Of a DNA stretch of 64,000 nt, positions 8,768 to 17,517 are shown one piece after another. The stretch is from the NCBI GenBank assembly GCA_016860845.1, contig BOKF01000008.1:216239-280238 (forward strand), in the 5' to 3' direction. The notes below the pieces were generated by a model, which ran no database searches, was not told the DNA's origin, and worked only from the letters and a program-made list of their open reading frames with translations. Both the position numbers and the translations under genes were made by a program. Origin of the DNA: Chloroflexota bacterium. Its GTDB lineage: Bacteria; Chloroflexota; Anaerolineae; 4572-78; J111. How positions within the stretch are numbered: the first letter of the stretch is position 1; each line of letters opens with the position of its first letter.

Positions 8768-9093
8768 GGAGTCATTTTAATACGGCGAGAAAGAAGGACA
8801 AAATTTAGGGACTTGTTGTATAGGACCTTTAGATTACCTGATTAAGCTAAAAAGATTGCGAAAAAATTCGCTTTCAAACTGAATTCAAACGGGGCTATGT
8901 TACAATAACTTACAACACTGTCACGCTAATGAGTTTTGAATTTCAGAATCAATAATAGCCTGGAAGATTGGAAGACTGGAGGGCTGGATAAGAGACAGTA
9001 TTCATCCTTCCAACCTTCCAGTCTTCCAAACACATTACCAATTTGGGTTGTCAAAATTCATAAGGCAGTCATTCTACTTCAGGAATAACGTTT
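8768..9093. other. divergent intergenic region
   Basis: 326 bp between the divergent SBP and response-regulator genes. The AT-rich left half should hold promoters for both, but no clear -35/-10 pair could be fixed. The right half contains the dyad at 8958-9029. Confidence 0.4.
8958..9029. repeat. inverted repeat of the GGAAGATTGGAAGACTGG family
   Basis: Left arm CTGGAAGATTGGAAGACTGG and right arm CTTCCAACCTTCCAGTCTTC pair across a ~30-nt loop. The same octamer-like unit occurs as tandem arrays inside genes at 14041-14074, 19351-19383 and 29483-29518. Confidence 0.75.
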
Positions 9094-9474
9094 ATGGTAA
9101 ACCTGACCACTATTCTCGTTGTTGATGATGATCCGCTCATCTTGACGGTAATGTTACAAGTTTTAGGCCGGGCGGTCACGCCTGCAACAAATATTCTGAC
9201 GGCCTATAACGGGGAAGAGGGCCTGCGCCTGGCTTTGCAAACGCAGCCTGATTTGATCATTACCGACCTGATGATGCCCAAAATGGACGGCTATGAATTG
9301 GTCCAATCCCTGCGACGAGAGGACATGGCCAGCCAGGCGCGGATCATTGGGGTGAGCAGCAGCGGGGCGATGGATGCCAGAACCAAAGCCTTCCGGACGA
9401 TATGTGACAGTTTTTTGAACAAACCCTTCTTGCCCAACGAATTGATTGAAAAAGTAACCTATTTGACCTCGTAA
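9094..9474 (+). CDS. single-domain response regulator (receiver)
   Basis: The 126-aa protein is only a CheY-like receiver: acidic pair in VVDDDPLIL, phospho-acceptor Asp in ITDLMMPKMDGYELV, Ser/Thr region IIGVSSSG and conserved Lys in NKPFLPNEL. It lacks an output domain, so it probably acts through protein contacts or a phosphorelay. No histidine kinase is adjacent. Confidence 0.9.
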   Translation: MVNLTTILVVDDDPLILTVMLQVLGRAVTPATNILTAYNGEEGLRLALQTQPDLIITDLMMPKMDGYELVQSLRREDMASQARIIGVSSSGAMDARTKAFRTICDSFLNKPFLPNELIEKVTYLTS

Positions 9475-9497
9475 GAGCGACCGCACCCCCACCCCAA

Positions 9498-9520
9498 CCC
9501 TCCCCCTGCAAGGGGGAGGG
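9498..9520. terminator. bidirectional GC hairpin between convergent genes
   Basis: CCCTCCCCC-TGCA-GGGGGAGGG is a perfect 9-bp stem between the stops of the receiver gene and murJ. T-runs are absent, so termination would rest on the hairpin alone or on Rho. The flanking CACCCCCACCCCAAC resembles the dyad at 12682-12741. Confidence 0.5.
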
Positions 9521-9530
9521 CAGAAGGAAA

Positions 9531-11075
9531 TCACCGCCCTACCAAACGGGGAACCAGGCGAATCTCCTCCAAGCCCAAAAGTAAGCCGGCTGCAACGTAA
9601 ACCAACACCCCCAGAACACCGCCACCGGCAATAACAAAGAGAGGCGGCAGGGCAGGCCAAACCAGGGTGAATCCCAGGATAATTCCGCCCATCGCTCCGG
9701 CTGCCAGCAGGGTCCGGACCAACGTAACGAGCAGAGGACCGCTGTCCACCCCCGCCATGCGCCAATGGGCAATCGCCAGCAAAATCAGCACTTCCACCGT
9801 TACCGCCACCCCGTTAGAGAGCGCCAGTCCCCCGGCATCCAGGACCCGATAAAGCAGCACGGCTAAGCCGATATTGACCAGCATCCCCGCCAAGGCCCCC
9901 AGCAGAGGCGTCGTCGTATCTTTCTGGGCGTAAAAAAGACGGTTGACGACCTCCAGGGCACAGTGGGCCACCAGGGCCAGCGCCCAAAATTGCAGCGACT
10001 GAAAAACCGCCGCCGTCGAATCCGGGCCGAACTCGCCGCGCTCAAACATAAGCTGGATGACCGGCCGTCCCAGCACGATTAACCCAACCATCGCCGGAAT
10101 GGAAAGCACCAGGATGATGCGCAAGGCTTGCGAGGTGGTCTGGCGCAGACCAGCCATATCTCCCTGCGCGGCCAGGGCGGCCATCGTTGGAAACAGGACA
10201 ATGCCAATGGCCGAGCCGATGATCGTTTGGGGCATCTGCATCAAATCCCAGCCATAATCCAGGGCCGATACACTACCCTCACCCAGGCGCGAGGCCAGGT
10301 TAAAGATGACCAAAAAGTTCACCTGGATGACGCCCAGGGTTAAAATGCGCGGCCCCATCAGGCGAGCCACCTGGCGCAGACCGGGGTCAGCCCAGCCCAG
10401 GATCGGGTAATAGCGCATTTGATAACGGCTGAGTCCCGGAAGCTGGATCAAGAGATGGCCCGCCGCGCCGGCAATGGCGCCTCCCATCAATCCGTAGACC
10501 CCCCAGGCCGGAGCCAGGAGAAGCGCCCCGGCAATCAACCCCAGGTTATAAACAATCGGAGCCACCGCCGGCAGCAAAAAGTGCTGGTGGACATTCAAAA
10601 CCCCGCCGGCCAGGCCGCTGACACTGAAAATGATGGTCGAAAGCAGGGCCAGCCGCATCAGGTTGGCGGTGAGATGCTGGGTTTCCGGGGGGAATCCAGG
10701 GGCGATGAGCCACTCGACCAGCGGCAGGGCGATAACGGCGACCAGCGCCGCCGCCGCCGCTACCAGCAGCAGGATGGTGTTGAGGGTGGCGCTGGCCAGC
10801 CGCCAGCCGTCCGGGTCTTCGGCGGGACGGTGGGTCAGCCGCTCGCTGAGGATGGGGATAAAGGCCGTGGCCAGCGCCCCGCCAGAGATAAGCATGAACA
10901 GAATATCGGGCAGGCGGAAGGCGGCGACAAAGGCATCGTAATCGCCGCCGGTGCCAAAGACGCGAGCAATGGCAACCTGCCGCCCGATGGCCAAACCCTT
11001 ATTGACCAGAAAGGCGGCCATCATAATCGCCGTCGAGCGGACGAGGTGACGCGTTTTGATTTTATCAGACATCAC
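9531..11075 (-). CDS. murJ: lipid II flippase MurJ
   Basis: The 514-aa polytopic protein (about 14 helices) has MurJ/MviN landmarks: an N-terminal AIMMAAFLVNKGLAIGRQVA helix, VFGTGGDYDAFVAAFRLPDI, a LFMLISGGALATAFIPI helix, and basic residues in loop positions such as LMFERGEFG. MurJ moves lipid-linked peptidoglycan precursor across the inner membrane. Its start overlaps the stop of the phospholipase D-like gene by 4 nt (ATGA), so the two are translationally coupled. Confidence 0.9.
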   Translation of the reverse strand: MMSDKIKTRHLVRSTAIMMAAFLVNKGLAIGRQVAIARVFGTGGDYDAFVAAFRLPDILFMLISGGALATAFIPILSERLTHRPAEDPDGWRLASATLNTILLLVAAAAALVAVIALPLVEWLIAPGFPPETQHLTANLMRLALLSTIIFSVSGLAGGVLNVHQHFLLPAVAPIVYNLGLIAGALLLAPAWGVYGLMGGAIAGAAGHLLIQLPGLSRYQMRYYPILGWADPGLRQVARLMGPRILTLGVIQVNFLVIFNLASRLGEGSVSALDYGWDLMQMPQTIIGSAIGIVLFPTMAALAAQGDMAGLRQTTSQALRIILVLSIPAMVGLIVLGRPVIQLMFERGEFGPDSTAAVFQSLQFWALALVAHCALEVVNRLFYAQKDTTTPLLGALAGMLVNIGLAVLLYRVLDAGGLALSNGVAVTVEVLILLAIAHWRMAGVDSGPLLVTLVRTLLAAGAMGGIILGFTLVWPALPPLFVIAGGGVLGVLVYVAAGLLLGLEEIRLVPRLVGR

Positions 11076-12316
11076 TGGGGCGGATTCTTGGCTTGCTCAT
11101 AAACGCGGTTAAACTCGGCCAGGAACTGTTGAGCCAGCTCAGGGTTATGAACGACCAGCATATTTTCGTCATTGGATTGGGCGGCATTTTCGGTAAAGTT
11201 GAAGGAACCTAGCACCACAGTCTTCTCGTCGAGAATAAATACTTTGTGGTGGAGCGTATAAGGATTGCCATCCTGCCAGACATCCAGCTTCTGCCGCTTC
11301 ATCCGCGCCAGCTCGCTGGTGTCGGTTTCAGAGCCGCGCGTTTCAAAAATACCCTGAACCAACACCCCGGTCTTGGCCCGATCAATTACCGCTTTGCCGA
11401 TACCAGGGTGAGTAAAAGAGAAGGCCATGAAGCGGATACTCTGTTGAGCCTGGCGGATTAACACAATCAGTTGGTCGGCGCATTTATCTTCAGGGGCAAA
11501 GCAGGCTTCAACCAGGGTTTGGCCTATTTGCAGGCGAGGATACGGGGTCCTGGAAGTTGAGGTTGGCCCGAAGGCTTTGTGGGTGAACATTTCTTCAAAT
11601 TCAGCCGTGTAATTCTGGGCCAGTTCCTGAGATTGGAGATAGAGCGCGTGGTTGTTGTTGCGGTAGGTATCGTTGGCGGTAAAATTCCAGGAGCCAGTCC
11701 AGACTGCCTGCCCATCCACGACCACGAATTTATTGTGCATGATCGGTTCCCGTTTGTCGGGCACAATCGGCAGGTTCTCTTTCTTGAGGCGAATCAAGGT
11801 TTCGTCTTCGGCCAGAGAGTCGCTGTCGGTGACCAGACGGACGGCCACGCCTCGATTGCGAGCGGCGAGGAGGGCATCACCCACAGGATCGAGGTCAAGT
11901 TCATAGACAGCGACGTCGAGGCTGCGCCGGGCTTGATTGATGACGGCGATTAACCCCTGCATGATGGTTTCGCTGCGGCTGGTCTCAACATCGGGGTAAG
12001 TAGGGGTGGTGAAGTAGAGTTGATAATTCCAGCGCCGGCCAGGGACTGGAGTAATCGCCGGTGCAGTCGAAGGGCTGGGGGGAATAGCTGGGGGTGGCGT
12101 CGAAACAGCGGTAGGGGTGAGGAGGGCTGAGGTGACCTCGGTCACAAATTCATGGCTAAACAAGCTCTGCCAGTCAACCTCTATAAAACCCAGCCGGTTG
12201 CCGAGATAGAGAACCCCCAGCAACAAGAGCAGAAATAGGGGAGCTGCCAGGAGCGGTAGAGGGCTTTGCCGGGCCGGGGTTTCGTTTTTGGTCGTCGGCT
12301 TAGGTTTCTTGGCCAT
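11072..12316 (-). CDS. membrane-anchored phospholipase D-like protein
   Basis: Start chosen at ATG 12316 (MAKKPKPTTKN), with GGAG about 8 nt upstream; longer starts reach 12349. After a basic N-terminus comes one TM helix (LAAPLFLLLLLGVLYLG), a Pro/Thr/Ser-rich linker and two PLD domains, each with an HKD motif: MHNKFVVVDGQAVWTGSWNF and LHHKVFILDEKTVVLGSFNF. The paired motifs form one active site for phosphodiester chemistry. It could act on phospholipids (cardiolipin synthase/PLD) or nucleic acid (Nuc-like), and is anchored with the enzyme outside. It overlaps the upstream small gene by 17 nt and murJ by 4 nt, forming a three-gene operon. Confidence 0.85.
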   Translation of the reverse strand: MAKKPKPTTKNETPARQSPLPLLAAPLFLLLLLGVLYLGNRLGFIEVDWQSLFSHEFVTEVTSALLTPTAVSTPPPAIPPSPSTAPAITPVPGRRWNYQLYFTTPTYPDVETSRSETIMQGLIAVINQARRSLDVAVYELDLDPVGDALLAARNRGVAVRLVTDSDSLAEDETLIRLKKENLPIVPDKREPIMHNKFVVVDGQAVWTGSWNFTANDTYRNNNHALYLQSQELAQNYTAEFEEMFTHKAFGPTSTSRTPYPRLQIGQTLVEACFAPEDKCADQLIVLIRQAQQSIRFMAFSFTHPGIGKAVIDRAKTGVLVQGIFETRGSETDTSELARMKRQKLDVWQDGNPYTLHHKVFILDEKTVVLGSFNFTENAAQSNDENMLVVHNPELAQQFLAEFNRVYEQAKNPPQ

Positions 12317-12668
12317 CAGCATACTCCGGAGGTGTAATTTGCTGAGCAATAAGGGTAAGGGTAATTACTTGATCTACCAGTCTGATGAGATACTGGATCA
12401 TTTCTACATCGGAAAGACCGGCTCGCTGCTCCATCAGGTGGTTGACCGTGCGCATCGCTTGTTGCAGGGTGTGCGCTGCTAATTCTAGCTCAGCCTGGCT
12501 GAGGTGGAGATGGGCCAGGTTTTGGAGCTGCTGCTCGCCCCACTGCAGCAGCAACCCGGCTGCTTCGTCGGTGAGGGCATCGGTGAGTCCTTCGCTTTCA
12601 TAGATTTGCTCAACCAGGGGGCGAATTTGATTGGGTGTTGGGTCTACTTCGGTATCCATTAAAGACAT
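12300..12668 (-). CDS. small helical protein of unknown function
   Basis: 122 aa, acidic and rich in Leu, Gln and Glu, predicted almost wholly helical (LLLQWGEQQLQNLAHLHLSQ, ELAAHTLQQAMRTVNHLMEQ), with no signal peptide or TM. No family recognised. It is the first gene of the operon with the PLD-like protein and MurJ and overlaps the PLD start by 17 nt. Confidence 0.65.
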   Translation of the reverse strand: MSLMDTEVDPTPNQIRPLVEQIYESEGLTDALTDEAAGLLLQWGEQQLQNLAHLHLSQAELELAAHTLQQAMRTVNHLMEQRAGLSDVEMIQYLIRLVDQVITLTLIAQQITPPEYADGQET

Positions 12669-12681
12669 TCCTCGTAAATAA

Positions 12682-12741
12682 CCCTCACCCCCACCCCTCT
12701 CCCACTGGGAGAGGGGAGTCGCGCCAGCGACGGGGTGAGGG
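12682..12741 (+). terminator. nested GC-rich dyad followed by T-run
   Basis: Outer arms CCCTCACCC/GGGTGAGGG enclose an inner hairpin CCCCTCTCCC-ACT-GGGAGAGGGG; CTTTTT follows on the plus strand. It would terminate plus-strand transcription, yet both flanking genes are on the minus strand. It may act as a barrier to antisense transcription or simply be a dispersed repeat. Confidence 0.5.
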
Positions 12742-12948
12742 CTTTTTCGTCGCTGAGGGTGAAGCCAGAGCTTTATGAAGGCTCCGTAAGAAATTAAGCC
12801 ACAGCTTACCCAGATTTAGCAAATGGGGAAAGAGAAAATCTGTTTAAGCGATACGCTTTGCAGTTTGTGGTTTTTAGCATCGGTGGGGCGGGTAAGCGGA
12901 TAATGACCGCTGGCAAAGCGAGATTAATTCTACCACACTCTTATCAGG

Positions 12949-15012
12949 TTAAGGAATCACGGTGAGGTTTCCAATCAGCGCGGCCACGCCATCGCGGCTT
13001 TCCGTGCCAGTAACGCCTTCGCTGGGGTAGGGCGGCTGGCGGTTATAAACGACGACTTCCAGCCGGTACGAGCCAGGAGATATGTCGGGCGCAAAAGCTA
13101 ACGTATAGACGTTAATGGCCTGGTTGAGGGCCAGATCGGCCAGGGGCCAGGCGGAAGTGCGAAAGTGGCGGTCGTTGAGGAGGTCTTTGTCAATTTGCCC
13201 GGCAATATGGCCATCCTGGCCGCGCAGCCGCAGCGAGACTTTGTAATCAACGCTGGTCTGGCGGAGCAGGGTAAAATGGAGAGTCGCCCAGGCGGGATGG
13301 GGGGCGGAAGTGGTCTGCCCGGAGGGGGGATAACCCCCGTAGGCCGCGCCATCCAGCCGTAAAACATCGCCGAACGTAGCGTTGAGGGGGTCAAGGTCGG
13401 TGGGCAGGCTGAAACTGGTGTTTGAGTCCGGCAGGCTAAACCACTCGACGTGATAGCCTCGAAAATCGCGCTGGCCTAACTTTTCGCCGTATTTTTGGGC
13501 CAGAAAGGGGATGACGCCGCGCGGGTCGGTATCGCTGCCGCGCCAGGTGATCCAAAAGAAACGGTCGCGCCCGGCGGCTTCGCGGGTGAGGGTAGCGGCG
13601 GCAGTATGGATGTCTACAAAGAGGTAGCGGGTAGGGGCGGCGATCTGCCCCTTGGCCGTGTAGTAGTGGAACGGGTGCGGCACGTCCACGAAAACTACAT
13701 CATCGCCCGTAGTTTCGGCGGCCAGCCAGCCGGCCACGCCAGCCGAGTCGTCTTTGAAGTAGGTTTCGTTAGTGTAGTAGCTGGAGAGACTGAAGAGGAA
13801 GATGAAGAGGAGGATGGCGAGGAAAACGTAAGGCGTAAAGTGTAAGGCGTAAAGTGTAAGGCGTAAAACGTGAAGCGTGAAGCGTGAAGCGTTATCCACA
13901 CCGAGAGCTAAGAGTAAGAACAGGGCCGGGGTGACGAGGATGAGGTAACGCGGTTCAAAGGAGGGTTGGCGTTGGAGGACGATGAAGTAGGCGGCGAGAG
14001 GGATGAGCAGCCAGGCGAGGAGGAAGAGGAAGGAGGGGGGAGGATTGGAAGGTTGGAAGGTTGGAAGGTTGGGAGTTTGCCTATAGGGTGCCTGGGCCTC
14101 TGCGGGCCGCTTCGTCGGCTCAAAGATGGAGCGTAGTTGAAATAATAAGGTAAGTATGAAAACTGTGGCGATAACGGCCATGCCCCAGGCGGCTGGCAGC
14201 GGGTCAATCGTCAAACCGACGGTGTAGGCTTGCCAACTGCGCAGGATGAACTCGGTCAAGCCGGGCGGTGATAAGTTTGGGTTGGTGTAGCCGGTCACCT
14301 GGCGGAGGGCCAGCAGGAGCTGGGGAGCAAACAGAAGGAGGACGCCGAGTTGGGAAGCAGTCCAGGTGACGACGCGCCCCACCCGGTTTTTGTTTTCTGA
14401 CAGCGCCCATACTAACCAGGCCAGATTGTGAAAAATCAACAGAAAAATTGTGAAGTAATGAGTGTAAAGGCAGAGCGCAGTAAGGACAACATAGCTGACA
14501 ACTGCCCAGCGGCGGCCTGAAAAAAAGATGCGCCACAAGGTAAACGTGCTGGCGAGGGCCAGGAAGGTAATCATAGCGTAACTGCGGACTTCCTGGGCGT
14601 AGGCCACATAGAGGGGAGAGAGGGCAGCAAAGAGGGCGGCGAGGAAAGGAGCAGAGGAGCAGAGGGGCAGGGGGGCAGAGGAGACAAAGGAATAGTTGGA
14701 GCGTAAAATTGCTTGGGCGAAGCGCCAGAGCAGGGCTACAGTTAGCATACTGAACAATACCGACAAATAGCGCAAAGCGAACTCGCTCTGGCCGGCAAGG
14801 CCCAGCCACAGGTGAAGGAGTACAAAATATGCGGGGGGATGGACGTCCATGGCCGGCAGGGTTGGAATTTGGGGAATAGGCTGCGAGGCCACAAAAATGC
14901 TGTGCCCTTCATCCCACCAGATGCTCTGAAAATCGAGGTGATAGAGGCGCAGGCTAAAAGCCAGCCCCAAAATCACTAGCGACGTCGCAAAACGCCAGGG
15001 GTAGAATTTCAT
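12949..15012 (-). CDS. GT39-type (GT-C fold) membrane glycosyltransferase
   Basis: Start placed at ATG 15012 (MKFYPWRFATSLVILG); an upstream ATG at 15087 adds 25 non-conserved residues. The protein has the ArnT/PMT layout: first helix, then the acidic first periplasmic loop with WWDEGHSIFVAS, a VHPPAYFVLLHLW segment, about ten further helices, and a C-terminal extracytoplasmic domain of ~200 residues. Such enzymes transfer sugars from polyprenyl-phosphate donors outside the membrane. Three short tandem-repeat arrays (13823-13893, 14041-14074, 14640-14690) are read in frame in loops. It is divergent from the FKBP gene. Confidence 0.85.
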   Translation of the reverse strand: MKFYPWRFATSLVILGLAFSLRLYHLDFQSIWWDEGHSIFVASQPIPQIPTLPAMDVHPPAYFVLLHLWLGLAGQSEFALRYLSVLFSMLTVALLWRFAQAILRSNYSFVSSAPLPLCSSAPFLAALFAALSPLYVAYAQEVRSYAMITFLALASTFTLWRIFFSGRRWAVVSYVVLTALCLYTHYFTIFLLIFHNLAWLVWALSENKNRVGRVVTWTASQLGVLLLFAPQLLLALRQVTGYTNPNLSPPGLTEFILRSWQAYTVGLTIDPLPAAWGMAVIATVFILTLLFQLRSIFEPTKRPAEAQAPYRQTPNLPTFQPSNPPPSFLFLLAWLLIPLAAYFIVLQRQPSFEPRYLILVTPALFLLLALGVDNASRFTLHVLRLTLYALHFTPYVFLAILLFIFLFSLSSYYTNETYFKDDSAGVAGWLAAETTGDDVVFVDVPHPFHYYTAKGQIAAPTRYLFVDIHTAAATLTREAAGRDRFFWITWRGSDTDPRGVIPFLAQKYGEKLGQRDFRGYHVEWFSLPDSNTSFSLPTDLDPLNATFGDVLRLDGAAYGGYPPSGQTTSAPHPAWATLHFTLLRQTSVDYKVSLRLRGQDGHIAGQIDKDLLNDRHFRTSAWPLADLALNQAINVYTLAFAPDISPGSYRLEVVVYNRQPPYPSEGVTGTESRDGVAALIGNLTVIP
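13823..13893. repeat. in-frame tandem repeat GTAAGGC/GTAAAGT then CGTGAAG inside a GT39 gene
   Basis: Heptamer units GTAAGGC, GTAAAGT and CGTGAAG are repeated about nine times inside the open frame. On the coding strand they give a degenerate Leu/Thr/Arg/Phe-rich stretch (RFTLHVLRLTLYALHFTPY) just before a TM helix. The frame stays open. Confidence 0.8.
14041..14074. repeat. in-frame GGTTGGAA tandem repeat inside a GT39 gene
   Basis: Octamer GGAAGGTT repeated about four times, translated on the coding strand as PNLPTFQPSNPPP in a loop between helices. Same unit as 29483-29518. Confidence 0.8.
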
Positions 15013-15117
15013 AGGCTTGAATTTTAGACCACCTTGGTTCTGTTGGCAAAGTATTTTTTGTAGGCAGGTCGGATGAGAGCAGGACACCCCCTCCTGGCTC
15101 AGAGTTAGGCCAACTTT

Positions 15118-15145
15118 TTGATTATTGCCGATTTTCCGGTATCAT
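15118..15145 (+). promoter_or_regulatory. sigma70-type promoter of the FKBP gene
   Basis: TTGATT, a 16-nt spacer and TATCAT lie upstream of the FKBP gene and give a leader of roughly 130 nt that contains the hairpin at 15178-15235. Confidence 0.45.
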
Positions 15146-15177
15146 TTACTCATTAGCTGACCCGGCAAACTCTGAGG

Positions 15178-15235
15178 TCGAGGCGTCGAGCCAACTGCTG
15201 CTCCGAAATCTCTGGCTCGTGCCTCGATTTTATTT
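15178..15235 (+). terminator. terminator-like hairpin in the FKBP 5' leader (possible attenuator)
   Basis: TCGAGGCGTCGAGCC pairs with GGCTCGTGCCTCGA and is followed by TTTTATTTT. Flanking CCGGCAAA and TTTTGCCCGG could pair as an outer or competing stem. The element lies after the predicted promoter and before the ATG at 15285, so it would control read-through rather than end an upstream gene. Confidence 0.5.
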
Positions 15236-15284
15236 TGCCCGGCGTTAGACCTAAAGTAACCAAAATTAAAGGAGATCCAAAGGA

Positions 15285-16220
15285 ATGAGGTTGAAAGCAA
15301 TTATTCTTATTTTAATGGGGCTGGGGTTAGCCGGGTGTAACAGTTTTCAGCAGCCAACAGCCGAAGCGCCGACTGCCGCCGCCGCAAGCCCAACTCCCGC
15401 TGTGGCCGAAGCGACGCCGACCGCAGCGCCTGCAGCCGAAGCAACGGCGACCGTGGCCGAGCTTGGCGCAGAAGATCAAGCCCAGGACGAGGGTGGGGTG
15501 ACGACCGGCAGCGGCTTGAAGTACGTGGTAGTTGAAGAGGGAACCGGGGCAACGCCCAAACCCGGCGACCTGGTCAGGGTGCATTACACTGGCACTTTGG
15601 AAGATGGGACCAAGTTCGATAGTTCCTTTGATCGAGGCGAGCCGATTGAATTTATCCTGGGTCGAGGCCAGGTGATTCCCGGCTGGGATGAGGGGATTGG
15701 CCTGATGAAGGTCGGCGGCAAATGTAAGTTGATTATTCCGCCCGACCTGGCCTACGGCGAGCAGGGCGCCGGTAGAGTCATCCCGCCGAATGCGACGCTT
15801 AATTTCGATGTCGAGCTGGTTGCGGCTGAGCCGGGACCACCGCCTCCTCCTGATGCCCCCACCGAAGTGGCCGAGGCCGACTACATTACCACCGACAGCG
15901 GTTTGCAATACTATGACCTTGAAGAGGGCAGCGGCGACTCGCCCCAGACCGGGCAAATGGCCACGGTCCATTACACCGGCTGGCTGGAGGATGGCACGAT
16001 GTTTGATAGTTCCTTGATGCGGGGCCAGCCATTCAGTTTTCCCGTGGGGGCGGGACAGGTCATCCCAGGTTGGGATGAAGGGGTGGCCTCGATGAAGGTC
16101 GGCGGCAAGCGCCAACTGAAGATCCCGGCGGACCTGGCCTACGGCGAGCAGGGGGCAGGTGGGGTGATCCCGGCCAACGCAATCCTGATTTTTGAGGTGG
16201 AACTTCTGGAAGTGAAGTAG
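15285..16220 (+). CDS. lipoprotein with two FKBP-type peptidyl-prolyl isomerase domains
   Basis: [18 protein letters not shown] is a lipoprotein signal with the lipobox Cys at 18, followed by an Ala/Thr/Pro-rich linker to about residue 65. Two FKBP domains follow, each with VHYTGxLEDGTxFDSS, the [10 protein letters not shown] motif and LAYGEQGAG (about 75-180 and 205-311). They are near-duplicates, indicating internal duplication. The enzyme would catalyse Xaa-Pro isomerisation of exported proteins on the outer face of the membrane. SD AAGGAGA precedes the ATG. A terminator-like hairpin sits in its leader. Confidence 0.93.
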   Translation: MRLKAIILILMGLGLAGCNSFQQPTAEAPTAAAASPTPAVAEATPTAAPAAEATATVAELGAEDQAQDEGGVTTGSGLKYVVVEEGTGATPKPGDLVRVHYTGTLEDGTKFDSSFDRGEPIEFILGRGQVIPGWDEGIGLMKVGGKCKLIIPPDLAYGEQGAGRVIPPNATLNFDVELVAAEPGPPPPPDAPTEVAEADYITTDSGLQYYDLEEGSGDSPQTGQMATVHYTGWLEDGTMFDSSLMRGQPFSFPVGAGQVIPGWDEGVASMKVGGKRQLKIPADLAYGEQGAGGVIPANAILIFEVELLEVK

Positions 16221-16242
16221 TTTATTTTAGGTATCACCCTTA

Positions 16243-16316
16243 TGTCATTCTGAGCGCAGCGAAGAATCCCCGGATAGTTACTTTTTAGGGACGCTTCGCT
16301 GCCGCTCAGCGTGACA
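16243..16316. repeat. REP-like dyad TGTCATTCTGAGCG...CGCTCAGCGTGACA
   Basis: Inverted arms TGTCATTCTGAGCGCAGCG and CGCTGCCGCTCAGCGTGACA form a long hairpin just after the FKBP stop, followed by a second dyad (16361-16429). Sequences of this TGTCATTCTGAGCG type are a recurrent REP-like element in several phyla. Confidence 0.7.
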
Positions 16317-16360
16317 TAACTGAAGTTAGGCAACTCCAAGAAAGTAATTATCCAAAGTCC

Positions 16361-16429
16361 GTGATACATAATGCGTGATGCGTGATGGTTTCCAGGCAAG
16401 ATTTCTTACGCATCACGTATCACGCATCA
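16361..16429. repeat. inverted repeat of GCGTGATGCGTGATG units
   Basis: Left arm GTGATACATAATGCGTGATG and right arm ACGCATCACGTATCACGCAT pair. It lies between convergent FKBP and GT2 genes. Related heptamers CGTGAAG/CGTGAGG appear in frame at 13823-13893 and 19829-19894. Confidence 0.7.
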
Positions 16430-16471
16430 AGCCGGTGAGAATAATTGGATGATTTAAATCTTGGAACTGCC

Positions 16472-17515
16472 TTATCCCACCTCTTCCCGCACGGTGTAAA
16501 TCGGCTTGTTCTGGCTCTCGTGGTAGGTGCGGGAGATCATTTCCCCCAGTAAGCCCATGGTGATAAACTGCACGCCGACCATCACCAGCAGAATCGCCAG
16601 CAGAAGCAGGGGCCGGTCAACCAGGTCCTCCCGGTAAATTAATTTCATCAGAGTTAAGTACACGCCAATAACAACGCCAAGAGCCAGGGAGCCGAGGCCC
16701 ATCAAGCCAAAAATCTGGATAGGGCGAGTTGAGTAACTGAGCAGAAAACGGACTGTCAGCAAATCCAGAATGACCCGAATAATGCGGCTAATGCCGTATT
16801 TGCTGCGGCCAAACTTGCGCGAGCGATAGTTGACCGGCACCTCGGCCACGGTGACGCCGTAGTAGCTGGCAATCGCCGGAATGAAGCGGTGTAGGTCGCC
16901 GTATAAGTTGATGCTCTTGATGACATCGCTGCGGTACGCCTTGAGGGCGCAGCCGTAATCATGCAGCCGGACGCCGGTGCCGGTCGAGATGAGCCAGTTG
17001 GCCGTCGTCGAGGGGATTTTGCGGGTAATAAACGAGGCGAGACCCTCTTGCCAGCGTTCCACCCGCCAACCGCTGACGACATCGTAACCTTCATCAATTT
17101 TGGCCAGTAATAGAGGAATATCGGCTGGGTCATTTTGCAGGTCGGCGTCCATGGTAATGACGACCTCACCCTGCGCCCGGTCAAATCCGGCGGCAAAAGC
17201 GGCCGTCTGCCCAAAATTGCGCCGAAAGCGAACCAGGCGAACTCGCTCATCTTGAGTGCGAAGCTTCTGCAATTCGGCAAAGCTGTTGTCCCGGCTGCCA
17301 TCGTCTATGCAGATGATTTCAAAGGTGCGACCCGTCGCCTCCAGCGCCGGGACTAACTCTTCCAGCAGGTGGGGCAGGCTCTCCGCTTCATTATAAATCG
17401 GCAAGATTATACTTAATTGGGGCGGCTGGGACACTGCTCCGTTCTCCTCCTGCCCAAAATCCTGGCTAAAGGTTAGGGAAGCCTCAAGGGCTGACCCGGT
17501 TTGATAATTCACCAC
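16472..17515 (-). CDS. family 2 glycosyltransferase, polyprenyl-phosphate sugar synthase type (ArnC/DPM-like)
   Basis: 347 aa. The GT-A domain begins with LSIILPIYNEAESLPHLLEE, has CIDDGSRDNS and the catalytic DxD-like VITMDADLQNDP, then GWRVERWQEG and YGCALKAYR. Two C-terminal TM helices (about 245-270 and 285-315) anchor it. Enzymes of this type charge undecaprenyl phosphate with a sugar on the cytosolic face. The gene follows the flippase-like gene by 2 nt, so the pair probably makes and handles the donor lipid for GT39 enzymes nearby. Confidence 0.9.
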   Translation of the reverse strand: MVNYQTGSALEASLTFSQDFGQEENGAVSQPPQLSIILPIYNEAESLPHLLEELVPALEATGRTFEIICIDDGSRDNSFAELQKLRTQDERVRLVRFRRNFGQTAAFAAGFDRAQGEVVITMDADLQNDPADIPLLLAKIDEGYDVVSGWRVERWQEGLASFITRKIPSTTANWLISTGTGVRLHDYGCALKAYRSDVIKSINLYGDLHRFIPAIASYYGVTVAEVPVNYRSRKFGRSKYGISRIIRVILDLLTVRFLLSYSTRPIQIFGLMGLGSLALGVVIGVYLTLMKLIYREDLVDRPLLLLAILLVMVGVQFITMGLLGEMISRTYHESQNKPIYTVREEVG

Positions 17516-17517
17516 TA

